A stretch of 10,472 nucleotides of DNA from Chloroflexota bacterium (GTDB lineage Bacteria > Chloroflexota > Dehalococcoidia > Dehalococcoidales > RBG-16-60-22), in NCBI GenBank assembly GCA_016875955.1, contig VGOH01000032.1, forward strand, positions 1-10,472. The letters are read 5' to 3'. The notes beneath the pieces are model-generated. The model was given only the letters and a program-made list of their open reading frames with translations, had not been told where the DNA came from and did not search any database. How positions within the stretch are numbered: the first letter of the stretch is position 1; every line of letters begins with the position of its first letter. Position numbers and translations under genes: made by a program. Shown here in pieces: positions 1 through 6,875 of the stretch.

Positions 1-1
1 C

Positions 2-1120
2 AGAGACCAGGCCGAATATGCACTTACCCAGGCCGAGGTCGCTTTCACCCAGGCGGAGCTGGGCCAGAAAACAGCCGAACACAACCTTGATAACGTTCTG
101 GACCAGAAAGATGCCCTGGAGCTGGCTTTATACCGGGCCCAAATAGACGTGAAGTCGGCCGAGCACCACTATGATGAAACCCGTGACATATACACCTGGC
201 CGGATATTGAAACCGCCCAGAAAGACGTTGATAACGCCAAGGCTTTCCTGCAGTACGTACTTGACCAGGGTCTGTCTGAGGCAACAGTGGCTTATGCACG
301 AGCAAGGGTGGACGCAGCCGAGGCAGTGCTGGACGCCAAGGTATATGCTTATGACACCGAAGAGGTAGCCATCGCCAGGATGCAGCTACAGGCGGCGGTG
401 CTGGCGGAGGCACTGGCCCAGAAAAACCTTGATGACATAGGTGATGACATCGCCTTGAGCGAACTGCAGGTGGCGGCCGCGAAAGCTTCTGTTGAGCAGG
501 CCAGTCAGTCAGTGGCCCTGGCCCGTCAGTCTCTGGCGCAGGCGGAGAAAGACCTGACGGAGGCGGTTATCACCGCGCCGTTTGATGGCATAGTGGCCAG
601 CCTCACCGCCGAAGAAGGTGATGTGATGCCATCGCCAACGATGTCGCCACGGCGGATTATCAGCCTGATTGACCCCACCGCAATGGAGCTGGTCGTGGAG
701 GTTGATGAAATAGATATCCCGGAAGTGACCGTGGGCCAGGAGGCGATTGTCCGCCTTGACGCCCTCCCCGACAAAGAGTTCAGCGGAGCAGTCACCACCA
801 TTTACCCGATACCCCGGGAGGTGAGCGGCGTTATCGTCTACAAAGTTAAAATCAAGCTGGAGGTGCCGGAGGGTTCAGGCGTGAGGGTAGGCATGAGTGC
901 CGAAGCTGATATCGTGCTGGCCAAAAGGAGCGATGTCCTGCTGGTGCCTTATCGCGCCGTCAGCAAAGATAGTGAAGGTAATCCCATCGTCTACGTTCTC
1001 GTCGGCAAGAAACTGGAAGAAAGGCCGGTGGTGGTCGGCATCAACGACGATTTCAACACCGAAATCATCAGCGGCCTGCAGTCTGGAGAAAAGGTTCTCG
1101 CCACCGGCAAGCGTCCGTAG
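2..1120 (+). CDS. HlyD/MacA-type membrane fusion protein of an ABC exporter (5' end missing)
   Basis: The reading frame is open from the first bases of the window, so the true start and any signal or membrane anchor lie upstream; the GTG at 149 is an internal valine codon. About 372 residues are visible. The first ~185 are Ala/Gln/Glu/Leu-rich heptad-like sequence typical of the long alpha-hairpin coiled coil of periplasmic adaptor proteins. A lipoyl-domain closing motif (VITAPFDGIV, residues ~189-198 counted from the window start) follows, then the beta-barrel region (around MELVVEVDEIDIPEV) and a membrane-proximal domain ending at the TAG stop. In this family the adaptor links an inner-membrane ABC permease to substrate capture or an outer channel. 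The next two genes are a MacB-type ATPase and permease, so it probably works with them. The substrate cannot be read from sequence. Family assignment is firm; calling it macA specifically would be an over-reach. Confidence 0.9.
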   Translation, partial: RDQAEYALTQAEVAFTQAELGQKTAEHNLDNVLDQKDALELALYRAQIDVKSAEHHYDETRDIYTWPDIETAQKDVDNAKAFLQYVLDQGLSEATVAYARARVDAAEAVLDAKVYAYDTEEVAIARMQLQAAVLAEALAQKNLDDIGDDIALSELQVAAAKASVEQASQSVALARQSLAQAEKDLTEAVITAPFDGIVASLTAEEGDVMPSPTMSPRRIISLIDPTAMELVVEVDEIDIPEVTVGQEAIVRLDALPDKEFSGAVTTIYPIPREVSGVIVYKVKIKLEVPEGSGVRVGMSAEADIVLAKRSDVLLVPYRAVSKDSEGNPIVYVLVGKKLEERPVVVGINDDFNTEIISGLQSGEKVLATGKRP

Positions 1121-1182
1121 CCACCCGATGGAAGTTAAAAGCGATAATTGGTTTGAAATTTTAAAAGACCAGGGAGCAATAA

Positions 1183-1896
1183 ATGATTGAGCTTGACCAC
1201 ATCGCCAAAATATACCGGATGGGCAAGATTGAGGTGCCAGCACTGAGGGGCATAGACCTGACCATCAAACAGGGAGAGATGGTGGCCATCGTTGGGGCAT
1301 CTGGTTCCGGCAAGTCAACACTGATGAATATCATCGGTTTTCTGGATAAACCTACCGCCGGCAGATATGTGCTGGAAGGCATGGATGTCAGCCGACTGAA
1401 CGATAACAAGCTCGCTGAGCTGAGAAACAAGAAAATTGGCTTCGTTTTCCAGACGTTCAACCTGCTGCCGCGCGCCTCGGCACTGTCCAATGTTGAGCTG
1501 CCTTTAATTTACAGTGGCGGTGGGCAGCGGCGTCAGCGCAGCCTGGAGGCACTGGAAAGGGTCGGGCTGGGACAAAGAGCGTCCCATAAGCCCACCGAAC
1601 TGTCCGGAGGTGAACAGCAGCGCGTCGCCATTGCCCGGGCACTGGTAAACCAGCCATCGCTCATACTCGCTGACGAGCCCACGGGCAACCTGGATAGTTC
1701 TGCCACCGCGGAGATTATCCGCATCTTCTGCCAGCTTCATAAGGAAGGAATCACCGTGGTTCTTGTCACGCATGAACCGGACGTGGCCCTGCAGACCCAG
1801 CGCATAATACGCCTGTTTGACGGCAAGATTATCAACGATGAAAAAGTGAAAAATAATAATACCACCGTAAGCAAGCGAAAGGACGCCAAGAACTGA
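1183..1896 (+). CDS. ABC transporter ATPase, MacB/LolD family
   Basis: A 237-aa stand-alone nucleotide-binding subunit that would hydrolyse ATP to drive the permease encoded just downstream. Visible motifs: Walker A GASGSGKST (38-46), Q-loop glutamine at 90 (FVFQTFNLLP), signature LSGGEQQR (140-147), Walker B LILADEP with D164/E165 (160-166), D-loop (GNLD) and H-loop H197 (VTHEPD). The FQTFNLLP stretch and the short length are typical of the MacB/LolD/FtsE group. The ATG is preceded by AGGGAG at 1171-1176 with 6 nt spacing. The last ~17 residues are a polar Asn/Lys-rich tail beyond the conserved fold. It lies 62 nt after the adaptor gene and 25 nt before the permease, consistent with one operon. 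Substrate unknown. Confidence 0.96.
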   Translation: MIELDHIAKIYRMGKIEVPALRGIDLTIKQGEMVAIVGASGSGKSTLMNIIGFLDKPTAGRYVLEGMDVSRLNDNKLAELRNKKIGFVFQTFNLLPRASALSNVELPLIYSGGGQRRQRSLEALERVGLGQRASHKPTELSGGEQQRVAIARALVNQPSLILADEPTGNLDSSATAEIIRIFCQLHKEGITVVLVTHEPDVALQTQRIIRLFDGKIINDEKVKNNNTTVSKRKDAKN

Positions 1897-1921
1897 CCAC
1901 AATGAATAGCAGGAGACACGG

Positions 1922-3175
1922 TTGAAATTTATTGATTCCATAGTCATTGCCATCAGGTCGTTGTTCGCTAACAAGCTGCGTTCCTCGCTGACCATGCTCG
2001 GCATCGTCATCGGGGTGGGCTCGGTCATCACCCTCATGTCAGTGGCCAGGGGTGCCGAGGCGTCCATCACCTCCGCTTATGAGGAACTGGGTACCAATCT
2101 GCTCCAGATAATCCCCAGCAATCCCGAGGCGGAAAGTGGATTCATGGCCATGTCCCCGGGATATGCGCTGCCGACGCTGACCATGGATGATGTCCGCGCT
2201 TTAGAAAATGTCCACGGCATTGGCGATATTGTGCCCATAAATGAGAACTTTATCTCCCTGACGGCTGATGGTGAGACCGCCAGCGCACTGCTCCACGGGA
2301 GTACCCCTTCGTATCTGCACGTTATGAAATTCACTGTGGCCTCAGGGCAGTTCTTCACCGACCACCATGTGGCGCAACGGGCCAACGTGGTGGTGCTGGG
2401 CAGTGAGATAGCCGAAGACCTGTTCGGCGATGCTGACGCGGTGGGCAAGCAGGTGAAGATGAAGAAACAGCGTTTCACCGTGGTCGGGGTACTGGAAGCC
2501 AAAGGCGGCGCCATGTTTGGCATCAGCTTTGATGAAATAGTTATTGTGCCCATCACCACCTATCAGGCACGTTTATTCCCCCAGCAGACCGCCACCGGCC
2601 AGGATGCCGTAGCCTCCATAAACTTCCAGCTGCTCGACCAGGAAAACAGACAGGCAGTCACGGATGAGATTGAGTCCATTCTGCGCCGGCGGCACAACCT
2701 GAGAGACGATGATAAAAACGATTTTGCCATAGTTACTCAGGAACAGGTCTTGGAAATCGTCGGTCAGGTAACGGGGATATTCTCCATCGTGCTGGGCGCC
2801 ATTGCCAGCATCTCCTTGCTGGTAGGCAGTATCGGCATCATGAACATCATGCTGGTATCGGTAACCGAGCGCACGCGGGAGATTGGCATCCGTAAAGCGG
2901 TGGGGGCCAAACGACGCGATATCCTGCTCCAATTCCTGATAGAAGCCGCCACCCTGGGCTTCATTGGCGGGGGCATCGGCGTCACCGGGGGCTGGCTTCT
3001 GTCCTGGGCGATTTCTCAGATAGACGTCGGTGGCTTCCGTCTGGCCGCCACTGTCTCCGCTGATATCATCCTGCTGGCGTTCCTGGTTTCACTATTCATT
3101 GGCCTGGCCTCCGGGCTATGGCCGGCCATGAGGGCTGCCCGGCTCAACCCCATTGACGCCCTGCACTATGAATGA
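1922..3175 (+). CDS. ABC transporter permease, MacB/FtsX family
   Basis: A 417-aa inner-membrane permease with the four-helix MacB layout. TM1 is at about residues 22-43, followed by a large extracytoplasmic MacB-PCD-like domain (about 45-280), then three C-terminal helices near 282-312, 334-366 and 381-402. Family hallmarks are RTREIGIRKAVGAKRRDIL (317-335) and the C-terminal PAMRAARLNPIDAL (401-414). The start is TTG at 1922, chosen because AGGAGA lies at 1911-1916 with 5 nt spacing and the protein then begins with the usual short cytoplasmic amphipathic segment before TM1. Unlike E. coli MacB, the ATPase is a separate polypeptide, as in many non-proteobacterial MacB-like systems. With the preceding adaptor and ATPase it completes a tripartite exporter, perhaps for peptides, lipids or drugs; the substrate is not determinable. 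Confidence 0.95.
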   Translation: MKFIDSIVIAIRSLFANKLRSSLTMLGIVIGVGSVITLMSVARGAEASITSAYEELGTNLLQIIPSNPEAESGFMAMSPGYALPTLTMDDVRALENVHGIGDIVPINENFISLTADGETASALLHGSTPSYLHVMKFTVASGQFFTDHHVAQRANVVVLGSEIAEDLFGDADAVGKQVKMKKQRFTVVGVLEAKGGAMFGISFDEIVIVPITTYQARLFPQQTATGQDAVASINFQLLDQENRQAVTDEIESILRRRHNLRDDDKNDFAIVTQEQVLEIVGQVTGIFSIVLGAIASISLLVGSIGIMNIMLVSVTERTREIGIRKAVGAKRRDILLQFLIEAATLGFIGGGIGVTGGWLLSWAISQIDVGGFRLAATVSADIILLAFLVSLFIGLASGLWPAMRAARLNPIDALHYE

Positions 3176-3198
3176 TATTAATATGGTAATATTATAAT
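3153..3198 (+). promoter_or_regulatory. Candidate promoter(s) for the CvpA-family gene
   Basis: The 47-nt gap after the permease is strikingly AT-rich within a GC-rich region. TTGACG (3153-3158) is spaced 17 nt from TATTAA (3176-3181), and a perfect TATAAT hexamer sits at 3193-3198 without a good -35 at normal distance. Either could give cvpA its own transcript. The -35 would lie inside the permease coding sequence. Weak evidence; it rests on motif match only. Confidence 0.3.
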
Positions 3199-3222
3199 AA
3201 TAAGAACAGAGGCAGACAGGCT

Positions 3223-3711
3223 ATGAGCTGGCTTGACATCGCCATCATCGTGATAATCGGCATCGCCGCCTTCACCGGCCTGAAAATCGGCATCATTAAA
3301 GCGGTGCTGACACTGGCCGGGGTCATCGTCGGCATTATCCTGGCGGGACGCTTCTATGTTGCTCTGGCGGACAGGCTCACCTTTATCCCCCAGGAGACAC
3401 TGGCCCGGGTGGTCGCTTTCGCCATAATACTCGCCGCGGCCATACTGGTCGCCAGCATAATCGCCGGCGTTTTAAAATGGCTGGTTTCAATGGTGCTGCT
3501 GGGCTGGGTGAACCGGCTGGGTGGGGCACTTTTAGGCCTGATAATGGGCGGCATATTCTGCGGCGCTCTGCTCGCCGTCTGGACTAAATTCCTGGGCACA
3601 ACCGGGCCAATTGCGGAATCAGCCCTGGCCAATTTTCTGCTGGACTATTTCCCCATAGTGCTGGCGTTACTGCCCGAGGAATTCGGTTCGGTGCGCTCTT
3701 TTTTCCAGTAA
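3223..3711 (+). CDS. CvpA-family integral membrane protein
   Basis: A 162-aa hydrophobic protein with about four predicted membrane segments (roughly residues 3-20, 24-42, 63-85 and 101-121). The N-terminal pattern MSWLDIAIIV...G...KIGIIKAVLTLAGVIVGIILA is typical of the CvpA family (named for colicin V production). Length and topology fit the family. The biochemical role of most CvpA homologues outside E. coli is unsettled, with links to envelope stress and colicin V secretion. The ATG is preceded by AGAGG (3208-3212, 10 nt spacing) and CAGG (3217-3220). It follows the exporter permease by 47 nt and may be co-transcribed or use its own promoter. It converges on the ferredoxin gene. Confidence 0.88.
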   Translation: MSWLDIAIIVIIGIAAFTGLKIGIIKAVLTLAGVIVGIILAGRFYVALADRLTFIPQETLARVVAFAIILAAAILVASIIAGVLKWLVSMVLLGWVNRLGGALLGLIMGGIFCGALLAVWTKFLGTTGPIAESALANFLLDYFPIVLALLPEEFGSVRSFFQ

Positions 3712-3751
3712 GACTGAATTTATGATGCGCAAGTAATAAATTATCTGGATA

Positions 3752-3793
3752 CGGGGACTACGGAAGATTGAATTTAGGGAACCGTAGCCCCCG
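3752..3793. terminator. Hairpin between convergent genes, possible bidirectional terminator
   Basis: CGGGGACTACGG (3752-3763) pairs with CCGTAGCCCCCG (3782-3793) in 11 of 12 positions around an 18-nt loop. It lies 40 nt after the CvpA stop and 64 nt after the ferredoxin stop on the other strand, where a shared terminator would be expected. No U-run follows on the + strand. On the - strand the following bases are AT-rich but not a clean U tract, so it is not a canonical intrinsic terminator. The rest of the 3712-3857 gap shows no gene. Confidence 0.45.
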
Positions 3794-3857
3794 CCTGTTA
3801 TTGCTGACTTCTAGCTTGGTACTTTATGTCAATTTATTATCAAGAACCGGCTGGCGT

Positions 3858-4106
3858 TTATCCCGGATGCTGCTTCTTCCATTTTCCCAGAAGCTGCTCG
3901 CGGCTTTCCTTGTGAGCCGGGTCGGGCACGCAGGCGTCAACCGGACAAACTTCGGCGCATCGTGAAGAATCATGCGAGCCGACGCACTCCGTGCATTTTG
4001 TGGGGTTAATCTGGTAGATGGTCTCCCCTTCACTTATTGCCTCATTCGGGCACTCGGGCTCACAGGCTCCACAACTGATGCATTCCTCCGTAATCTTGTA
4101 CGCCAT
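3858..4106 (-). CDS. YfhL-type 2[4Fe-4S] ferredoxin
   Basis: An 82-aa small electron carrier. The first cluster motif is C9-x2-C12-x2-C15-x3-C19-P. The second is C38-x2-C41-x8-C50-x3-C54-P, with the 8-residue insertion between its second and third cysteines (VGSHDSSR) that distinguishes the YfhL/Allochromatium-type ferredoxins from clostridial ones. A basic C-terminal tail follows. ATG start with a strong AGGAGGT at 4111-4117. It lies 58 nt after coaD on the same strand; coaD next to a ferredoxin of this type is a recurring arrangement in several bacterial phyla. The redox partner is not evident. Such ferredoxins have low-potential clusters and serve varied enzymes. Confidence 0.93.
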   Translation of the reverse strand: MAYKITEECISCGACEPECPNEAISEGETIYQINPTKCTECVGSHDSSRCAEVCPVDACVPDPAHKESREQLLGKWKKQHPG

Positions 4107-4164
4107 GTATACCTCCTTTTCTACCTGAAAATGGTGTATTTAGGTTAAAAAGCGCTTGGCGATT

Positions 4165-4659
4165 CTATATTTCTTCACTTACCCTGATAACTTTCTTCTT
4201 TAAAGCTTCCGCCACATGCTTTGGCACCAGGCTGCTGATATTCCCCTTGAGCCGGGCTACCTCTTTCAGCAGGCTGGAGCTGAGAAACTGGTACTCCTGA
4301 CTGGCCATCAGGCACAGCAGGTCCAGGTCTGGAGCCAGCTTGCGGTTCATCAGCGCCATCTCAAACTCTTTTTCAAAATCGGCATTCATCCTCAGGCCCC
4401 GAATCAAGACCTGCGCCTTTTCTTTCCGGGCAAAATCCACCGTCAGGCCGCTGAACGGCTTTACCTCAACGTTGGCTAAATTGCCTACTGCCTGTCTGAC
4501 CAGCGCCACGCGTTCCTCCGTGGTAAAGACCAGGTGCTTGTTTGATTGCTTGTATACCCCGATTATTACCCGGTCAAATAACTTGGCCGCCCTCTGCACG
4601 ATATCAAGATGCCCATTGGTAATCGGGTCAAAAGTCCCCGGATAAACGGCTACGGTCAC
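4165..4659 (-). CDS. coaD: Phosphopantetheine adenylyltransferase
   Basis: A 164-aa cytoplasmic enzyme of coenzyme A synthesis that transfers AMP from ATP to 4'-phosphopantetheine, giving dephospho-CoA. The nucleotidyltransferase signature is intact: YPGTFDPITNGH at residues 6-17, with the T/HxGH motif TNGH at 14-17. IRGLR (86-90) and the C-terminal SSSLLKEVA (127-135) match the conserved substrate-binding blocks. Length is normal for bacterial CoaD. The start is GTG at 4657-4659, which overlaps the TGA of rsmD by 4 nt (GTGA). GGAGGT at 4665-4670 gives good spacing, and this start places the conserved MTVAVYPGTFDP at the N-terminus. The overlap implies translational coupling with rsmD, a pairing common in bacteria. 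Confidence 0.97.
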   Translation of the reverse strand: MTVAVYPGTFDPITNGHLDIVQRAAKLFDRVIIGVYKQSNKHLVFTTEERVALVRQAVGNLANVEVKPFSGLTVDFARKEKAQVLIRGLRMNADFEKEFEMALMNRKLAPDLDLLCLMASQEYQFLSSSLLKEVARLKGNISSLVPKHVAEALKKKVIRVSEEI

Positions 4660-5210
4660 GATGCACCTCCCTTGCGGAATACGGCGATACAGCTATCACC
4701 GTGACGGTGCTCTTTAATCAGATTTAAAGCACCATACGTGTCATCTAATGGAAGCAGAGATGAGTGCGTCACCACCACTATGGAACTATCCCCAACCAGC
4801 CTGGATTCGGCTAATTGATGTATCAGGTCTCCGATTGACGAATCAGAATAAGGAGGGTCCATCAGAATGATATTATACTCCTTGTCCAGAAAGGCGAAGG
4901 CTTTGCTGACGCTGCATTGGTAAACATGCGCCTGATTTAAAAAACCCGTTTTTGCCAAATTCTGTTTTATTATAGCACAACACCGCGGCTCCCGTTCAAC
5001 AAAGTCAACCCAGCCCGCCCCACGACTCAGTGCTTCAATACCGAGCTGTCCGCTCCCGGAAAACAGGTCAAGCACCTGGGCCCAATCGCCAGTGATATTT
5101 TCCAGAATGGCAAAAATGGCCCCCTTGACCAAGTCAGTGGCGGGACGGGTGGCGGTTCCTCGGGGGGCTTTAAGCTGATGCCCCTTGGCTCTTCCGGCAA
5201 TAACTCGCAT
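4656..5210 (-). CDS. rsmD: 16S rRNA (guanine(966)-N(2))-methyltransferase
   Basis: A 184-aa SAM-dependent methyltransferase that modifies G966 of 16S rRNA in the assembling small subunit. The N-terminal MRVIAGRAKGHQLKAP and RPATDLVKGAIF are family-typical. SAM motif I is VLDLFSGSGQLGIEALSRGA (46-65) and the catalytic N-methylase motif is DPPY (118-121). The frame also allows a TTG start at 5252 (14 residues longer), but homologues begin at MRVIAG, so the ATG at 5208-5210 is preferred. No good Shine-Dalgarno precedes either start, and the longer start would sit almost at the predicted -10, so the shorter form with a short leader fits better. First gene of an rsmD-coaD-ferredoxin unit. Confidence 0.93.
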   Translation of the reverse strand: MRVIAGRAKGHQLKAPRGTATRPATDLVKGAIFAILENITGDWAQVLDLFSGSGQLGIEALSRGAGWVDFVEREPRCCAIIKQNLAKTGFLNQAHVYQCSVSKAFAFLDKEYNIILMDPPYSDSSIGDLIHQLAESRLVGDSSIVVVTHSSLLPLDDTYGALNLIKEHRHGDSCIAVFRKGGAS

Positions 5211-5262
5211 GTCAAATTCGTAACGATTTCTGCTTTCAACGCCAGCAAACAAAAGGCGTTAT

Positions 5263-5299
5263 AGTATAAAGGATAAAGATTACCGGGGATAAATGTCAA
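5263..5299 (-). promoter_or_regulatory. Candidate promoter for rsmD-coaD-ferredoxin
   Basis: On the - strand a perfect TTGACA lies at 5294-5299. At 17 nt spacing the -10 would be the poor TTATCC (5271-5276). A better TATACT (5263-5268) is 25 nt away, longer than normal for a sigma70-type promoter. The position, just downstream of a hairpin and upstream of rsmD, is right for a promoter, but the hexamer geometry is imperfect. Confidence 0.4.
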
Positions 5300-5313
5300 C
5301 AAAGCACGAACAC

Positions 5314-5332
5314 GGCCATCCGTTTAATGGCC
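5314..5332 (-). terminator. Hairpin at the end of the division operon, candidate terminator
   Basis: GGCCAT (5314-5319) and ATGGCC (5327-5332) form a perfect 6-bp stem with a 7-nt loop. It lies after the zinc-ribbon ORF and just before the TTGACA of the candidate rsmD promoter, the logical place to end ftsA-ftsZ transcription. On the - strand the downstream bases (GTGTTCGTGCTTTG) are only mildly U-rich, so terminator function is uncertain. Confidence 0.35.
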
Positions 5333-5368
5333 AGCAAATATTCTGTCTATTACCGAGGGCTCAGGTAA

Positions 5369-5551
5369 TCAGAAGTCCTGCCCGGGCAATAGCACCCGAT
5401 GCAAGCCGCAACAGCGGCAACGCTCATACCTGCGGGCCACTTCATACAGTCCTTTCTTATGGCAATAAGGACAATAAGCAAACCCTTGGCCGTTGCCGCT
5501 GTGGTCCTTGCCCTTTCCATTGTGGCTACCAATAAGCCCGTTCAAAGCCAC
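5369..5551 (-). CDS. Small putative zinc-ribbon protein, 60 aa
   Basis: A 60-aa ORF with a four-cysteine knuckle pair: CPYC at 27-30 and CRCC at 45-48 (spacing C-x2-C-x14-C-x2-C), which would bind one zinc ion. The first ~24 residues are Gly/His/Ser/Asn-rich and look disordered. GTG start at 5549-5551, supported by AGGAG at 5561-5565 with 9 nt spacing. It lies 136 nt downstream of ftsZ on the same strand and ahead of a hairpin, so it may be the last gene of the division operon. I do not recognise the family; small zinc ribbons bind nucleic acid or protein partners. An overlapping frame on the same strand (5350-5532) lacks such a motif and is judged a shadow. If this ORF is not real, 5211-5687 holds no gene. 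Confidence 0.5.
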   Translation of the reverse strand: MALNGLIGSHNGKGKDHSGNGQGFAYCPYCHKKGLYEVARRYERCRCCGLHRVLLPGQDF

Positions 5552-5587
5552 GCCTACTTGCTCCTGCCTGCAATGTAGCCGATACCC

Positions 5588-5614
5588 GCTCCCGTCTTCA
5601 AGAACGGCGGGAGC
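5588..5614 (-). repeat. Inverted repeat between ftsZ and the zinc-ribbon ORF
   Basis: GCTCCCG (5588-5594) and CGGGAGC (5608-5614) form a perfect 7-bp stem with a 13-nt loop. It lies 74 nt past the ftsZ stop and ahead of the ribosome-binding site of the small zinc-ribbon ORF. No U tract follows, so it might be an mRNA 3'-end stabiliser or processing structure rather than a terminator. Confidence 0.35.
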
Positions 5615-5687
5615 CCCTGTGCCGTCTACCTTTTGCGCCGGGAGCAGCCATCATCTTATGGCCGATATGACGCTCCTTGGCAATTTG

Positions 5688-6827
5688 CTATTTTCTCCCC
5701 GCTAGCCGGGGCAGCAATGACGGTTGCACCGGTTTCATGGCCGGTGTGATTGCCTGCCGCCGATGGCTGATCATGGGACGACGCAGGAAGGAAGGAACGT
5801 CCAGCTCATCTTCACTCTTGATGCCTTTGAGCAGCTGGGTCAATTCATCTTCCTGGCCGGCTCCGGTAAATCCGAGCTTGGCGACAAATCCGGTGGCAAT
5901 CAATGTGATCCGGACATCAGTGTCCATCGTCGGGTCATGGGCGACACCGAAGATGATATTGGCCTCAGGGTCTACTGCCTGCCGGATAACGTCCGCCGCC
6001 TCGTTCACCTCAAACAGGGTGAGGCTGTTGTTGCCGACCACGTTGAAGAGAACCGCTTTTGAGCCATTGATGGACACATCCAGCAGCGGACTGGCCAGAG
6101 CCGCTTTCGCTGCTTCCACAGCGCGATTCTGACCCGAGCCACGGCCAATTGACATCCATGCCGGCCCGGCGTCCTTCATGATAGCTTTCACATCGGCGAA
6201 GTCCAGGTTAATCAGGCCGGGAGTGGTGATAACCTCAGCGATAGCCTGAACGCCATGCCTGAGAACATCGTCCGCCAGTTTGAAGGCGCTATCCACACCC
6301 GTCTTCTGGTCGCAGAGTGTGAGCAACTTGTCGTTGGGAATGATTATCAGGGTATCCACTTTGCCCATCAGCCTGGTGATACCCTCATTGGCTACCTGGG
6401 TGCGGTGGACACCTTCAAAGCCGAACGGCTTGGTGACCACGGCGATGGTCAAGGCGCCACTCTGCTTGGCAATTTCCGCCACGACGGGCGCAGCCCCGGT
6501 GCCGGTGCCGCCACCCATGCCGCAGGTGACGAACACCATATCGGCGCCACTGACCAGCTCAACAAGCTCGTCACGACTTTCCTCAGCCGCTTTCTGGCCC
6601 AGGTTATGGTCGCCGCCAACCCCCAATCCTCTGGTCAATTTTTCGCCGAGCTGAACTCTTATCGGCGCTTCCGTAACCGCCAAGGCCTGGGCATCGGTAT
6701 TCATGGCAATGAATTCCACGCCCTGAATTTCTTCCCTGACCATGCGGGTTATTGCATTGCTGCCGCCGCCACCCAAGCCAACAACCTTGATTTTGGCTGG
6801 ATTAGCCGCAAAACTTGACTTTGCCAT
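5688..6827 (-). CDS. ftsZ: Cell division GTPase FtsZ
   Basis: A 379-aa tubulin homologue that polymerises with GTP into the Z-ring at midcell. The nucleotide-binding N-domain has VVGLGGGGSNA (15-25) and the tubulin signature GGGTGTGA (105-112). The T7 synergy loop NLDFADVK (207-214) carries the GTP-hydrolysis aspartates D209 and D212. The FtsA-binding C-terminal peptide is DVPSFLRR at 343-350. The globular core ends near residue 320, so the linker to that peptide is only about 20 residues, much shorter than the usual several dozen. Unusually, 29 mostly basic and Pro-containing residues follow the peptide. ATG with AAGGAGG at 6833-6839 (5 nt spacing). It begins 48 nt after ftsA and is surely co-transcribed with it. 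Confidence 0.98.
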   Translation of the reverse strand: MAKSSFAANPAKIKVVGLGGGGSNAITRMVREEIQGVEFIAMNTDAQALAVTEAPIRVQLGEKLTRGLGVGGDHNLGQKAAEESRDELVELVSGADMVFVTCGMGGGTGTGAAPVVAEIAKQSGALTIAVVTKPFGFEGVHRTQVANEGITRLMGKVDTLIIIPNDKLLTLCDQKTGVDSAFKLADDVLRHGVQAIAEVITTPGLINLDFADVKAIMKDAGPAWMSIGRGSGQNRAVEAAKAALASPLLDVSINGSKAVLFNVVGNNSLTLFEVNEAADVIRQAVDPEANIIFGVAHDPTMDTDVRITLIATGFVAKLGFTGAGQEDELTQLLKGIKSEDELDVPSFLRRPMISHRRQAITPAMKPVQPSLLPRLAGRK

Positions 6828-6875
6828 TTCCCCCTCCTTATTTCAATTAATCTGTAAACTCACCTGCTCGCTTGA

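Noticed and set aside
3807..3845. TTGACA on the - strand at about 3827-3832 downstream of the ferredoxin gene.
   Set aside because: No acceptable -10 lies 15-19 nt downstream, and the only gene ahead is on the opposite strand.
5208..5252. Longer rsmD product starting at TTG 5252.
   Set aside because: The extra 14 residues precede the conserved MRVIAG start, have no ribosome-binding site, and would begin almost at the predicted -10.
5598..5687. Open frame of 29 codons continuing in the ftsZ frame past its TAG stop, containing an internal ATG ATG.
   Set aside because: No readthrough signal is visible and an AAGGAG nearby is too far from the ATG. The short Arg-rich translation is what random GC-rich sequence would give.
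6255..6818. Long + strand open frame (187 codons) opposite ftsZ.
   Set aside because: It lies wholly antisense to an unmistakable ftsZ and shows no recognisable domain; such frames are common opposite GC-rich genes.
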